Shown: one piece after another, positions 28,203 to 36,686 of the stretch
Layout of the letters: the number at the start of each line of letters is the position of its first letter
How positions within the stretch are numbered: the stretch's first letter is position 1
Program-made: the position numbers and the translations under genes
From: Chitinophaga silvatica
Lineage (GTDB): Bacteria; Bacteroidota; Bacteroidia; Chitinophagales; Chitinophagaceae
Direction: 5' to 3'
Length of the DNA: 64,000 nucleotides
Assembly: GCF_003419895.1 (NCBI RefSeq)
Contig: NZ_QPMM01000016.1
Location: 25,631-89,630, forward strand
Notes under the pieces: model-generated
Databases searched by the model: none
Seen by the model: the letters and a program-made list of their open reading frames with translations, nothing else
What the model was told of the DNA's origin: nothing

Positions 28203-28898
28203 ATGAATTGTTTAATAGTAGATGATAATAAACTTGCGCGTACAGCGATGCGACAACTGGCAAGTCATGTTAGCCAATTACAAATCGTTGGAGAATGTGA
28301 CAGTGCTATGGAAGCATATAATCTGATACAAAAAGAGAAAGTAGATCTACTGTTGTTAGACATTGAAATGCCTGGTATGACGGGTTTGGAACTTACCCGG
28401 AATTTAGGTAAGACAAAGCCGCTGATAATATTTACTACTGTTAAGAAAGAATATGCTGTAGAGGCCTTTGAACTGAATGTTGTTGATTACCTGATTAAGC
28501 CGGTACAGCCATCCAGGTTTATCCAGGCCATAGAAAAAGCGAAGGAGCTCAGTGACAGCAATCAGGGCACCTTACAAATTTCCGAATCAGAATTTTTGTT
28601 TATACGAGATAGCGGTATTTTAAAAAGGATCAGAACGGAAGAGATATTGTATCTGGAAGCTATGGGGGATTATGTAAAACTGATCACTCCCAATAAATTT
28701 CACGCTATCCATTCTACATTAAAGTCACTCGAAGAAAAACTCCCTTCTTCCAAGTTCATGCGTGTACATCGTTCCTATATTGTAGCATTAGACAAAATAG
28801 AATCGATAGAGGATGGTACCATCATCATGCAAAAGCATGTTATCCCTATTGCTGATGCCTACAGGGCCGCACTCAACAGCAAACTGAACTTATTATAG
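28203..28898 (+). CDS. LytTR-family response regulator
   Basis: A 231-residue regulator. The N-terminal receiver has the phospho-acceptor Asp53 (LLLLDIEMPGM), Thr in the TTVKKEYA stretch and Lys in LIKPVQ. The C-terminal LytTR DNA-binding domain has the typical EILYLEAMGDYVKL, FMRVHRSYIVAL and PIADAYRAAL segments. LytTR regulators usually pair with a LytS-type kinase; none is adjacent. The next sensor is the hybrid kinase 570 bp downstream, which has its own receiver. Confidence 0.9.
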   Translation: MNCLIVDDNKLARTAMRQLASHVSQLQIVGECDSAMEAYNLIQKEKVDLLLLDIEMPGMTGLELTRNLGKTKPLIIFTTVKKEYAVEAFELNVVDYLIKPVQPSRFIQAIEKAKELSDSNQGTLQISESEFLFIRDSGILKRIRTEEILYLEAMGDYVKLITPNKFHAIHSTLKSLEEKLPSSKFMRVHRSYIVALDKIESIEDGTIIMQKHVIPIADAYRAALNSKLNLL

Positions 28899-29025
28899 CT
28901 CAACGACACTTTCTCCTTTTTAAACGATAGCTACTGCCTGTTGGTCCAAATGTTCCAAAGCAGCTTTAAAAGTGCATGTACCTTTATATCGTCAAACAAT
29001 TGATCACTTTTAAAAGCAAGAAAAT

Positions 29026-29268
29026 ATGAAAAAGTTTGGTTCAATCTTAGCAGCAGCAGCAGTATTGTTTATGAGTGCATCAGCCTTCGCTCAAACAGCT
29101 GCACCAAAAAAAGAAACTAAAAAAGCAGAAGTAAAAAAAGAAGTAGCGGCAAAAAAAGAAGAAACTAAAAAAGAAACAGCATCTACTGAAAAGGCTCCTG
29201 TAGCCCATAAAGCTCATGCTAAACATCATCATGCTGCAAAACCTGCTCCGGCTGCTCCTAAAGCATAA
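29026..29268 (+). CDS. small secreted Lys/Ala-rich protein
   Basis: An 80-residue protein with a signal peptide (MKKFGSILAAAAVLFMSASA, cleavage near AFAQ). The mature part is about 57 residues of low-complexity Ala-Lys-Glu-Thr followed by a His/Ala/Pro-rich tail (HAKHHHAAKPAP). It resembles a related protein encoded at 31824. Function unknown; highly basic composition could bind polyanions such as LPS, DNA or peptidoglycan at the envelope. Two hairpins follow the gene. Confidence 0.75.
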   Translation: MKKFGSILAAAAVLFMSASAFAQTAAPKKETKKAEVKKEVAAKKEETKKETASTEKAPVAHKAHAKHHHAAKPAPAAPKA

Positions 29269-29297
29269 ATTCTTTAACTACCGGATTTTCTGTATTT

Positions 29298-29323
29298 AGT
29301 TTCGATGAGTATTCTCGTTGAAA
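29298..29323 (+). terminator. weak hairpin after the Lys-rich gene
   Basis: Imperfect stem TAGTTTCGATGAG / CTCGTTGAAACTA with two mismatches, 30 nt after the stop. Its role as terminator is uncertain; the stronger hairpin is at 29351-29400. Confidence 0.35.
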
Positions 29324-29350
29324 CTATTTACATTTTCAGTAGTTATTATA

Positions 29351-29400
29351 TTTACGGCCAGCAATAAATTTTTATATAGGCACATTTTGCTGGCCGTAAA
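29351..29400 (+). terminator. hairpin with GC-rich stem
   Basis: TTTACGGCCAGCA (29351-29363) pairs perfectly with TGCTGGCCGTAAA (29388-29400), 13 bp, enclosing a 24-nt A/T-rich loop. It probably insulates the small secreted-protein gene from the hybrid kinase gene at 29467. Confidence 0.6.
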
Positions 29401-29466
29401 TTATTAAAATAAGGTATCTTGGTGAACGGCTTTCCTATATCAGCACTTTATATGTATTAAACTGTC

Positions 29467-31662
29467 ATGCAGTCAAAAAGAATCAAATATTATCTCCTTG
29501 GCCTGTTCATATTCGGGATGATTCTATTTATATTACTGCAGTTTAACTCCACCAACAATATTCAAAAACTCATTAAAGGCAACGAACAATTACTTCAGGA
29601 GCTAAATGTTAAAAATGAGCTACAGAAGCTTCAAACCAACATGGCGAAAACTGACAGTAAAGTTCGTGGTGCTGTCATTTCCCAGGATACCATTCATATT
29701 ACCGGTATAGAAGCTGAAGTCGCTATCATTAAATCTGACCTTAAGGAAATAAACAGGATCCTTAAAAACGATAGTACAGAAAAGCTACTCACACAACTGA
29801 ACTACCTGGTTGAAGAGAAAAATACTTTCAACCTGATGGTATTGGATACCTTCTATAGTAATGGTAAAGAAGCTGCCGAAAAAATGATCAATAACCAGAA
29901 AGGGAAAAGATTAGGCGAAGCTATTACCAATATTATTCATCAACTGGACTCTACCCGCCAGTCGGCTGTCAACCACGCTACTCATATAGTAGACAGCAGC
30001 GGCCAGAAAGCACAAAGCTGGGGCACTGTTCTGGTTATTTTTGCCTGTCTGACCAGTTTGCTGGCCTTCCTGTATATTCTGAGCCGCATTCACAAACAGG
30101 AACAATTAATTGAGGCGCTGGATGAATCCCAGAGAAAAGAGAAAAAATTAGGAGCTGTTAAAGAACAATTTCTGGCCAATATGAGCCATGAAATCCGTAC
30201 ACCAATGAATGCCGTTTTAGGGTTTACCCATCTTTTAAAAACTCAACCTTTAAACGAACAATCGAAAGAATATGTAAGCGCTATTGAAACAGCCGGACAA
30301 AATTTGCTGGAGATCATAAATGATATTCTTGATCTTTCAAAAATTGAATCTGGTATGATGCGGATAGAGCCCATATCCTTCAGCATCCGAAGTGTATTAC
30401 ATGGAGTGAATACACTTTTTAAACCCAAGGCAGCAGAAAAACATCTGAATTTCTCTGTAACCGTAGATGAACTGGTACCTGATATCCTGTATGGCGACCC
30501 TATCAGGCTTACGCAGGTATTAGTAAACCTGACCAGTAATGCTATCAAGTTCACAGACCATGGGCATGTTGCTATTTTAGTAAAAAAGATTTGGTCGGAA
30601 GAATCAGCCATTCGACTATTATTTACAGTTAGTGATAGCGGAATTGGTATTGATCCGTCTAAGCAGCAAAGTATTTTTGATCGCTTTAATCAGCTCGAAG
30701 CAACTACTACACGGAAATTCGGAGGTACAGGATTAGGTCTGACTATCGTGAAGCAATTAGTAGAATTGCAAAATGGTTTTATTTCAATAGAAAGTAAAAC
30801 TGGTGAAGGTGCTACTTTTAAAGTGGAACTTCCATTTACTTTAGGAGAAAGCTTAGCCGAAGACCCAAATACTTATCTGCTGGAGGGCGATTTATTACCT
30901 GCACATCAGGATGTAAAGATTTTGGTAGCAGAAGATAATAAAATGAACCAGAATTTATTAAAACACCTGCTGACCAACTGGCAACTGCAGTTCAAAATTG
31001 TTAATAATGGTAATGAGGTTCTACAGGCATTGGAAAAACAACACTACGATCTTGTTCTTTTAGATATTCAAATGCCGGAAATGGACGGCTACACAGTAAT
31101 TCAGGTAATCCGGAATGACCTGAAATCTACAATTCCGGTAATTGCCATGACTGCCCATGCTATGACAGGCGAAAGAGAAAAGTGTCTGCAAATGGGGATG
31201 AGTGAATATTTAACCAAGCCAATTAATGAAGAGGAATTATATAAATTGATTCAACTTTATACCGGAAAACTTCCATCCAAAGAACATTCAACTCCTTATA
31301 TTCAAACCGAGAATACTGCTACACAATTAATTAATATGCAGTATTTGCAGCAGCTTTCAAATGGAGATGAATCCTTCATCAAAACGATGTTGGAACAATT
31401 TATTTCCCAGCTACCGGAAGAGTTAACCCGTTTAAAACAGGCTATTCAGGATGAAGATCTTGCATCTATCAGAGCGATAGCTCATACTTTAAAAACTACA
31501 GTGGCATTTATTGGTTTGGAGTCACATCTATATCCATTTCTTGATCCATTGGAAAATTTACAGGAATCTCAATACTATCCCCAAATAGTTGTTGCCCAAT
31601 TTAATACACTCAAGCAGCTTAGTATTCAGGCAGTTCAGGAAGCGATTCACTTATTACTCTGA
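29467..31662 (+). CDS. hybrid histidine kinase with receiver and HPt domains
   Basis: A 731-residue sensor. Order: membrane helix (8-25), periplasmic helical sensor (about 26-185, possibly CHASE3-like), second helix (186-205), HisKA with His241 (MSHEIRTPMN), HATPase with N/G boxes (NLTSNAIKFTD, DSGIGI, GGTGLGL), receiver with Asp533 (LVLLDIQMPEMDGY), and C-terminal HPt with His673 (AIAHTLKTTVAF). All modules of a His-Asp-His relay are in one chain; its output regulator is probably elsewhere, or the LytTR regulator upstream. The N-terminal sensor ligand is unknown. Confidence 0.92.
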   Translation: MQSKRIKYYLLGLFIFGMILFILLQFNSTNNIQKLIKGNEQLLQELNVKNELQKLQTNMAKTDSKVRGAVISQDTIHITGIEAEVAIIKSDLKEINRILKNDSTEKLLTQLNYLVEEKNTFNLMVLDTFYSNGKEAAEKMINNQKGKRLGEAITNIIHQLDSTRQSAVNHATHIVDSSGQKAQSWGTVLVIFACLTSLLAFLYILSRIHKQEQLIEALDESQRKEKKLGAVKEQFLANMSHEIRTPMNAVLGFTHLLKTQPLNEQSKEYVSAIETAGQNLLEIINDILDLSKIESGMMRIEPISFSIRSVLHGVNTLFKPKAAEKHLNFSVTVDELVPDILYGDPIRLTQVLVNLTSNAIKFTDHGHVAILVKKIWSEESAIRLLFTVSDSGIGIDPSKQQSIFDRFNQLEATTTRKFGGTGLGLTIVKQLVELQNGFISIESKTGEGATFKVELPFTLGESLAEDPNTYLLEGDLLPAHQDVKILVAEDNKMNQNLLKHLLTNWQLQFKIVNNGNEVLQALEKQHYDLVLLDIQMPEMDGYTVIQVIRNDLKSTIPVIAMTAHAMTGEREKCLQMGMSEYLTKPINEEELYKLIQLYTGKLPSKEHSTPYIQTENTATQLINMQYLQQLSNGDESFIKTMLEQFISQLPEELTRLKQAIQDEDLASIRAIAHTLKTTVAFIGLESHLYPFLDPLENLQESQYYPQIVVAQFNTLKQLSIQAVQEAIHLLL

Positions 31663-31823
31663 TATTATACAATATCGTAGTACCATTACCGTACTTTTTT
31701 CCCTGTTCAACGACAGTTAACCCCAATTCACCGAAACGTAATGTCACCAGGCTTTTGGCTGTCGTAATTTCAATCTACAAACAATTAATATTCTTATCTA
31801 ATCATTTTAAAAAGACAATTATC

Positions 31824-32048
31824 ATGAAAAAAAGCCTGATTGCCGCTGTAGTAGTAATGAGCATTTCTGCTGCTTCTTTTGCACAAGCTCCAGCTGCTAA
31901 ACCTGCAAAAAAAGAACAAGCTAAAACTGAAGCAAAAGCTGAAGCAAAACCAGTTGCAAAAGCTGATGCTAAGCCTGCTAAAGCAGAAGCTAAACCAGCT
32001 GTTGATACTGCAAAGAAAGCAGCTAAGCCAGCTAAGAAAAAAGCTTAA
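31824..32048 (+). CDS. small secreted Lys/Ala-rich protein, paralogue
   Basis: A 74-residue protein with a signal peptide (MKKSLIAAVVVMSISAASFAQ). The mature part is almost only Ala, Lys, Pro, Glu, with AKAEAKP/AKADAKP-like repeats, and ends AKPAKKKA. It shares signal peptide style, composition and 5' context (CAAACAATT upstream) with the protein encoded at 29026; the two lie on either side of the hybrid kinase. The ATG at 31824 is chosen because upstream in-frame TTG starts would spoil the signal peptide. Confidence 0.75.
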   Translation: MKKSLIAAVVVMSISAASFAQAPAAKPAKKEQAKTEAKAEAKPVAKADAKPAKAEAKPAVDTAKKAAKPAKKKA

Positions 32049-32081
32049 TCCAAAACCATACAACGTTTTGAGTCTATTTGG

Positions 32082-32110
32082 TCCCGTCAGGAATGACGGG
32101 ATTTTTTTTT
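32082..32110 (+). terminator. strong intrinsic terminator
   Basis: TCCCGTCA (32082-32089), loop GGAA, TGACGGGA (32094-32101), then nine T residues. It ends the small secreted-protein gene at 31824. Confidence 0.9.
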
Positions 32111-32290
32111 CTCGCAAAGGAGCATAAGAAGCAAAGAGGCATAAGGATCGAAGCGAATGTTTTTAAGGACTTCCGTTAGGTTTCAATTATAATAGAAACC
32201 AGTCATTAGTTCTTAATAACATTCGCTTCGATCCTTATGCCTCTTTGCTTCTTATGCTTCTCTGCGAGAAACAACGAGCAACGCGAGTTT
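32111..32290. repeat. long extragenic hairpin, member B of the local family
   Basis: Arms of about 60-70 nt pair around a loop: left CTCGCAAAGGAGCATAAG, right CTTATGCTTCTCTGCGAG. Inner AAGCGAATGTTTTTAAGGA is close to the AAGCGGATATTTTTAAG of member A at 8050-8305. The loop again has ACTTC...GGTTTC. Right flank repeats CGAGCAACGCGAG, the mirror of member A's left flank. It lies between the convergent small secreted-protein gene and the TPR gene. Confidence 0.85.
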
Positions 32291-33539
32291 ATTGCAATGC
32301 GTCTAATTTCTTTTTAGTTTCTTCAACTTTAGCATTGTTATTTTTGATTGCATAGATTTTTTGCAAAGCATACAGGCAGCTTTCATAAGTTTGTTTGTCG
32401 CTTGCATCTAAGCTACCTTTACCAGCGAAACCAGCATCAGCTTTTTCGAAGTAAGGCAATGCCTGATTCATTAAACCTTCTACTTTAGATTGCAATTCTT
32501 TTGCCTTAGGAGAAGTTTGTTGTTTGCTATCCAGCGAGTTGAGTTCTTTATTAAAGATTACAGCACGGTTGAAGAACAGAGCACCTAATTGGAAGTTAGC
32601 AGTAGCATCGTTAGGGTTAATTGCAATAACCTTTTTGTATGCATTTTCTGCTTTGGTCATCAGCTCATCGTAATTAGCTGGTTTAGGAGCGTCATTACCT
32701 TTTTCGTCGCGAGGGTTAGCGATATTGTCTACACGGATAGCGTAGTCGAGTAACGCAGCTTCGTCGTTTGGATTATCGGCAATTTTCTTTTCCAGCATAG
32801 ACAGCAATTCGTTTGTTTTACCAGTTTTGCTGTAGTATGCCAGTTCCATATCGTTGAAGCGCTTGTCTTTAGGGAAAGCAGCTTTTCCTTCTTCAATAGC
32901 TTTCAGCCAGTTGGCCTGATCGCCTTTTTCTTCGTACAGTTGGCCTAAGATAACATATAATGCTGGTTCGCCTTTGAATTGTAAGTCAGCAGCTTTTCTC
33001 AGGTAAGTGAGTGCATCATCTTTTTTACCGGCCTGGCTTGCAGCGTAGCCTAAGTAGAAAGTCATAGAGGTGTCGGTAGGGATAGTACCACCCAGGTTCT
33101 TACTGTTGTAGTAACTTGCTACTTCAAAAGCGTCTTTGAAGTTGATCACAGAAGAATCCCATTTTTGTTCGTTGAGGTTGCCATAACCAATGTTGGCAAT
33201 AGTAGCATAAACGTTGAAAACAGGTCCGTTCAATTCGAGAACAGCTTCTTTCATTTTAGGATCAATCTCTAAGGCCTTTTTAAAAGAGGCGAATGCTTGT
33301 CTTGCCAGTGCACCATCTTTTTGTTTAGTGCCCATTGCTTCGAGGATTTTACCATTTACTAACCATGTTTTAGCTTCGTTTTTGGTTTTATCGTTTTGCA
33401 ATGCGGCATCAATGTCTGCTTTTGCTTTTTCCAGGTCTTGCTTCTTCAGGTTCTCATCTGCACTAGCAACTTTTGCGCGTTGTGCCATTACTGAAGTTGC
33501 GGCCGTGCAAAAGAGAAGAGATACCAATAAATTTTTCAT
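32289..33539 (-). CDS. secreted tetratricopeptide-repeat protein
   Basis: A 416-residue protein with signal peptide (cleavage near SVMAQ-R) and repeated TPR-like 34-residue units through most of its length (for example AIEEGKAAFPKDKRFNDMELAYYSKTGK, AYKKVIAINPNDATANFQLGALFFNRA). TPR proteins serve as scaffolds; a periplasmic location is expected. It is encoded downstream of gyrA on the same strand, separated by a terminator. Partner unknown. Confidence 0.85.
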   Translation of the reverse strand: MKNLLVSLLFCTAATSVMAQRAKVASADENLKKQDLEKAKADIDAALQNDKTKNEAKTWLVNGKILEAMGTKQKDGALARQAFASFKKALEIDPKMKEAVLELNGPVFNVYATIANIGYGNLNEQKWDSSVINFKDAFEVASYYNSKNLGGTIPTDTSMTFYLGYAASQAGKKDDALTYLRKAADLQFKGEPALYVILGQLYEEKGDQANWLKAIEEGKAAFPKDKRFNDMELAYYSKTGKTNELLSMLEKKIADNPNDEAALLDYAIRVDNIANPRDEKGNDAPKPANYDELMTKAENAYKKVIAINPNDATANFQLGALFFNRAVIFNKELNSLDSKQQTSPKAKELQSKVEGLMNQALPYFEKADAGFAGKGSLDASDKQTYESCLYALQKIYAIKNNNAKVEETKKKLDALQ

Positions 33540-33647
33540 GCTTTTGATTTTTTTGCTGATTACAATAAGAGTATGGTGCTCTGATTAAGATAATACAATC
33601 AATAAGAGCGTTACCACTAAAGTTGACAGTACTTTTTTATTCAGAAA

Positions 33648-33679
33648 ACTGGCAGCAACTGGAATATATTGCTGCCAGT
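33648..33679 (-). terminator. gyrA terminator
   Basis: ACTGGCAGCAA (33648-33658) pairs perfectly with TTGCTGCCAGT (33669-33679). On the minus strand a T-rich run (TTTTCTG...) follows. It lies 12 nt beyond the gyrA stop codon. Confidence 0.8.
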
Positions 33680-33691
33680 AATAAATTAAAG

Positions 33692-36265
33692 TTATTCTGC
33701 TGCAGTATCGTCGCTGTTTGTTTCAGCGCTGCTATCAGTATCGGAAGATTGATCTGTATCTACAGTTCCTTCTTCGTCCTGGTTAACCTCTTCTTCTTCC
33801 TCCTGTTCGTCAAGACGTGCCACTGCTGCGATTTCGTCGTTATCATCCAATCTGATCAGTCTAACGCCCTGTGTAGCGCGGCCAGCTTCTCTGATATCGG
33901 CAACAGCCATGCGAATGGTAATACCTGATTTACAAGTGATCATCAGGTCCTGAGATTCTGTTACTTCCAGGATGCCTATTAAGTTACCAGTTTTTTCGGT
34001 AATATTTATAGTTTTTACACCTTTACCGCCTCTGTTGGTAATACGATATTCTTCGATATTGGTACGTTTACCGTATCCTTTTTCAGAAACTACGAGGATA
34101 GTTTTTTGATTGTCGTCTTTATTAACACAAACCATACCAACTACCTCATCGTTATCGCTATCTACTTCAATACCTCTTACACCGATAGCACCACGACCGG
34201 TATCGCGAACGGTAGATTCAGGGAATCTGATGGCTCTACCACTCTGGATGGCCATCATGATCTGGCTGTCGCCGGTAGTAAGTCTGGCTTCGAGTAATTG
34301 GTCACCTTCGTTAATAGTAATAGCATTTACACCATTTTGACGAGGGCGGGAGAATTCTTCCAGTAAGGTTTTCTTAATGATACCTTTTTTGGTACAGAGA
34401 ACGATATAGTGGCTGTTGATAAAGTCTTTATCCTGAAGATCCTTAATATCGATGATTGCACGGATTTTATCATCGGAAGGTAATTGGATCATGTTTTGGA
34501 TGGCACGACCTTTACCGCTCTTTTCACCATCCGGGATTTCATAGACCTTCAGCCAGTAGCAACGGCCTTTTTCGGTAAAGAAGATCATGGTATGGTGAGT
34601 AGAGGCTACAAACAGATGTTCGATATAATCTTCATCTCTTGTTCGGCCTCCGATGGCGCCGCGACCACCTCTTTTTTGCTGGCGGTAGTCGTAAGCAGAA
34701 GTACGTTTGATATAACCCAGGTGAGAGATAGTGATTACCACATCTTCTTCAGCGATGATATCTTCGATTCTCATTTCGCTGGCCAGGTATTGTATTTCTG
34801 TTTTACGTTCGTCGCCAAATTTCTTTTTAACTTCTTCCAGTTCTTCACGAATGATTTTCATACGAAGAGACTCGTCGCTCAATACATCTTTGAGGTAAGC
34901 AATGAGTTTCATGATCTCGTCGTATTCGGCGCGGATTTTATCACGTTCCATGCCGGTCAGACGTTGTAAACGAAGTTCGAGGATCGCTTTAGCCTGGATT
35001 TCAGACAATCCGAATTCGCTCATCAAACCTTCTTTTGCCACTTCAGGAGTAGCAGCAGCACGGATGAGAGCAATCACCTGGTCGAGATGATCGAGTGCGA
35101 TCAGATAACCGGCGAGGATATGTGCTTTTTCTTCGGCTTTGCGTAATTCGTAGTTAGTTCTTCTAACTACAACTTCGTGACGGAAGTCGATGAACTCGGA
35201 GATCATATCTTTCAGGTTCAGAATACGTGGGCGTCCTTTAACCAGGGCCACGTTATTGATACCGTAAGAAGTCTGGAGTTCAGAGTATTTAAATAATTGG
35301 TTGATGATTACACTGGAGATAGCTTCTTTTTTGAGATCTATCACCAGGCGCATACCTTCTCTGTCGCTTTCATCGCGAACATCGGAGATACCTTCGATGA
35401 TTTTATCACCAACTAACTGAGCTATTTTCTGGTGGAGAACAGCTTTGTTGATCTGATAAGGCAGTTCATAAATAATAAGTCTTTCACGACCATTCTTGGC
35501 AGTTTCAGAAGTATATTTACCTCTTACCACTACTCTGCCTCTACCAGTTTCAAAACCTTGTTTTACTCCTTCAAAACCGTAAATAATACCACCGGTTGGG
35601 AAGTCCGGAGCCTTTACATGTTTGATGAGATCTTCGATAGTGATCTCTTTGTTTTCGATGTAAGCAATAGCACCATCAACTACTTCACTGAGATTGTGAG
35701 GCATGATGTTGGTGGCCATACCTACTGCGATACCAGAAGCACCATTAACAAGAAGATTCGGAATGCGTGTAGGCAAAACCGTTGGTTCTTCCAAAGTATC
35801 GTCGAAGTTGTTGGTAAAATCAACGGTTTCTTTGTCAATGTCTTCCAACATTGCTTCTGCAATTTTCTGCAGACGAATTTCGGTATAACGCATTGCTGCC
35901 GGCATATCGCCATCTACCGAACCAAAGTTACCCTGACCGTCTACCATGGGATAACGCATGCTCCAGGGCTGCGCCAAACGTACAATGGTGTCATAAATAG
36001 AAGCATCACCATGCGGGTGATATTTACCCATTACCTCACCAACCACACGGGCAGATTTCTTGTAGGGTTTGTTGCTGTGATTGCCCAGTTCATTCATTCC
36101 GAATAAAACACGGCGGTGCACAGGTTTCAAACCATCTCTAACATCTGGCAATGCACGGCCTACAATTACCGACATAGAGTAGTCGATATACGCCGTTTTC
36201 ATTTGCTCCTCAATGTTGATCTGGACAATTCTCCCTTCCTGATGATTTTCCGTATGCTCTGTCAT
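33692..36265 (-). CDS. gyrA: DNA gyrase subunit A
   Basis: An 857-residue GyrA. With GyrB it makes double-strand breaks and introduces negative supercoils. The catalytic Tyr is Y127 in AAMRYTEIRL. The quinolone pocket reads HPHGDASIYD (H85-D92): Ala88 stands where E. coli has Ser83, Ser89 at the next position, Asp92 at Asp87. The C-terminal beta-pinwheel has the GyrA-box QKRGGRG, which separates it from ParC, and the protein ends in a long acidic Glu/Asp/Ser tail. Start ATG 36265 is chosen because the 16 upstream residues are not family-like. Confidence 0.95.
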   Translation of the reverse strand: MTEHTENHQEGRIVQINIEEQMKTAYIDYSMSVIVGRALPDVRDGLKPVHRRVLFGMNELGNHSNKPYKKSARVVGEVMGKYHPHGDASIYDTIVRLAQPWSMRYPMVDGQGNFGSVDGDMPAAMRYTEIRLQKIAEAMLEDIDKETVDFTNNFDDTLEEPTVLPTRIPNLLVNGASGIAVGMATNIMPHNLSEVVDGAIAYIENKEITIEDLIKHVKAPDFPTGGIIYGFEGVKQGFETGRGRVVVRGKYTSETAKNGRERLIIYELPYQINKAVLHQKIAQLVGDKIIEGISDVRDESDREGMRLVIDLKKEAISSVIINQLFKYSELQTSYGINNVALVKGRPRILNLKDMISEFIDFRHEVVVRRTNYELRKAEEKAHILAGYLIALDHLDQVIALIRAAATPEVAKEGLMSEFGLSEIQAKAILELRLQRLTGMERDKIRAEYDEIMKLIAYLKDVLSDESLRMKIIREELEEVKKKFGDERKTEIQYLASEMRIEDIIAEEDVVITISHLGYIKRTSAYDYRQQKRGGRGAIGGRTRDEDYIEHLFVASTHHTMIFFTEKGRCYWLKVYEIPDGEKSGKGRAIQNMIQLPSDDKIRAIIDIKDLQDKDFINSHYIVLCTKKGIIKKTLLEEFSRPRQNGVNAITINEGDQLLEARLTTGDSQIMMAIQSGRAIRFPESTVRDTGRGAIGVRGIEVDSDNDEVVGMVCVNKDDNQKTILVVSEKGYGKRTNIEEYRITNRGGKGVKTINITEKTGNLIGILEVTESQDLMITCKSGITIRMAVADIREAGRATQGVRLIRLDDNDEIAAVARLDEQEEEEEVNQDEEGTVDTDQSSDTDSSAETNSDDTAAE

Positions 36266-36310
36266 TTTGTGTATTGATTTACAGTTTTTTCTGCTCAAAA
36301 CAGATAAAGG

Positions 36311-36318
36311 CAAATATA
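36311..36318 (-). promoter_or_regulatory. gyrA -7 promoter element
   Basis: CAAATATA on the plus strand, i.e. TATATTTG on the minus strand, is a perfect TAnnTTTG match 45 nt before the gyrA ATG. It supports the downstream start codon. Confidence 0.5.
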
Positions 36319-36686
36319 GCCAATTCAGCCCTTATTTTGAGCTAAAAAACGTTAAATGTGAATAAAAAGACCATAGGAATAAACCTTTATATGGCAAGAT
36401 CGATATATGATACTTTTAAAACATGAAATACAACTATTTATGAATTTATTTTGTTATCTCTAAAATGCTAAGTGATTTCAATTAAAACTCTATATATTAA
36501 CACGATATAATATATTTAAATAAGAATATTGGCAAAGTATTTGTACTTAAATAACTGATAATCAACAGATCGAATCAACGGAAAACATATATATAATAAC
36601 TTAAAATCCGAATACTGATAGAATTCGAACATTAATTACAAAAAAGCTGTTATTCCCCTGATTCTTAATCACTTTTCTAAAAAACT
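36319..36686. other. gene-free AT-rich divergent spacer
   Basis: About 370 bp between gyrA and the saccharopine dehydrogenase-like gene. Very AT-rich with TATATA/TAATATATT runs. No frame, repeat or RNA structure was recognised beyond the gyrA promoter. Confidence 0.4.

Noticed and set aside
31794..32127. Alternative frames over the Lys/Ala-rich gene at 31824 (Leu/Lys-rich and Phe/Ser/Cys-rich proteins)
   Set aside because: Low-complexity repeats give open frames in several phases; only the frame with a signal peptide and terminator at its end is credible.
34484..36106. Long open frames on the plus strand opposite gyrA
   Set aside because: They mirror the codon pattern of gyrA, have no promoter or family features, and are antisense shadows.
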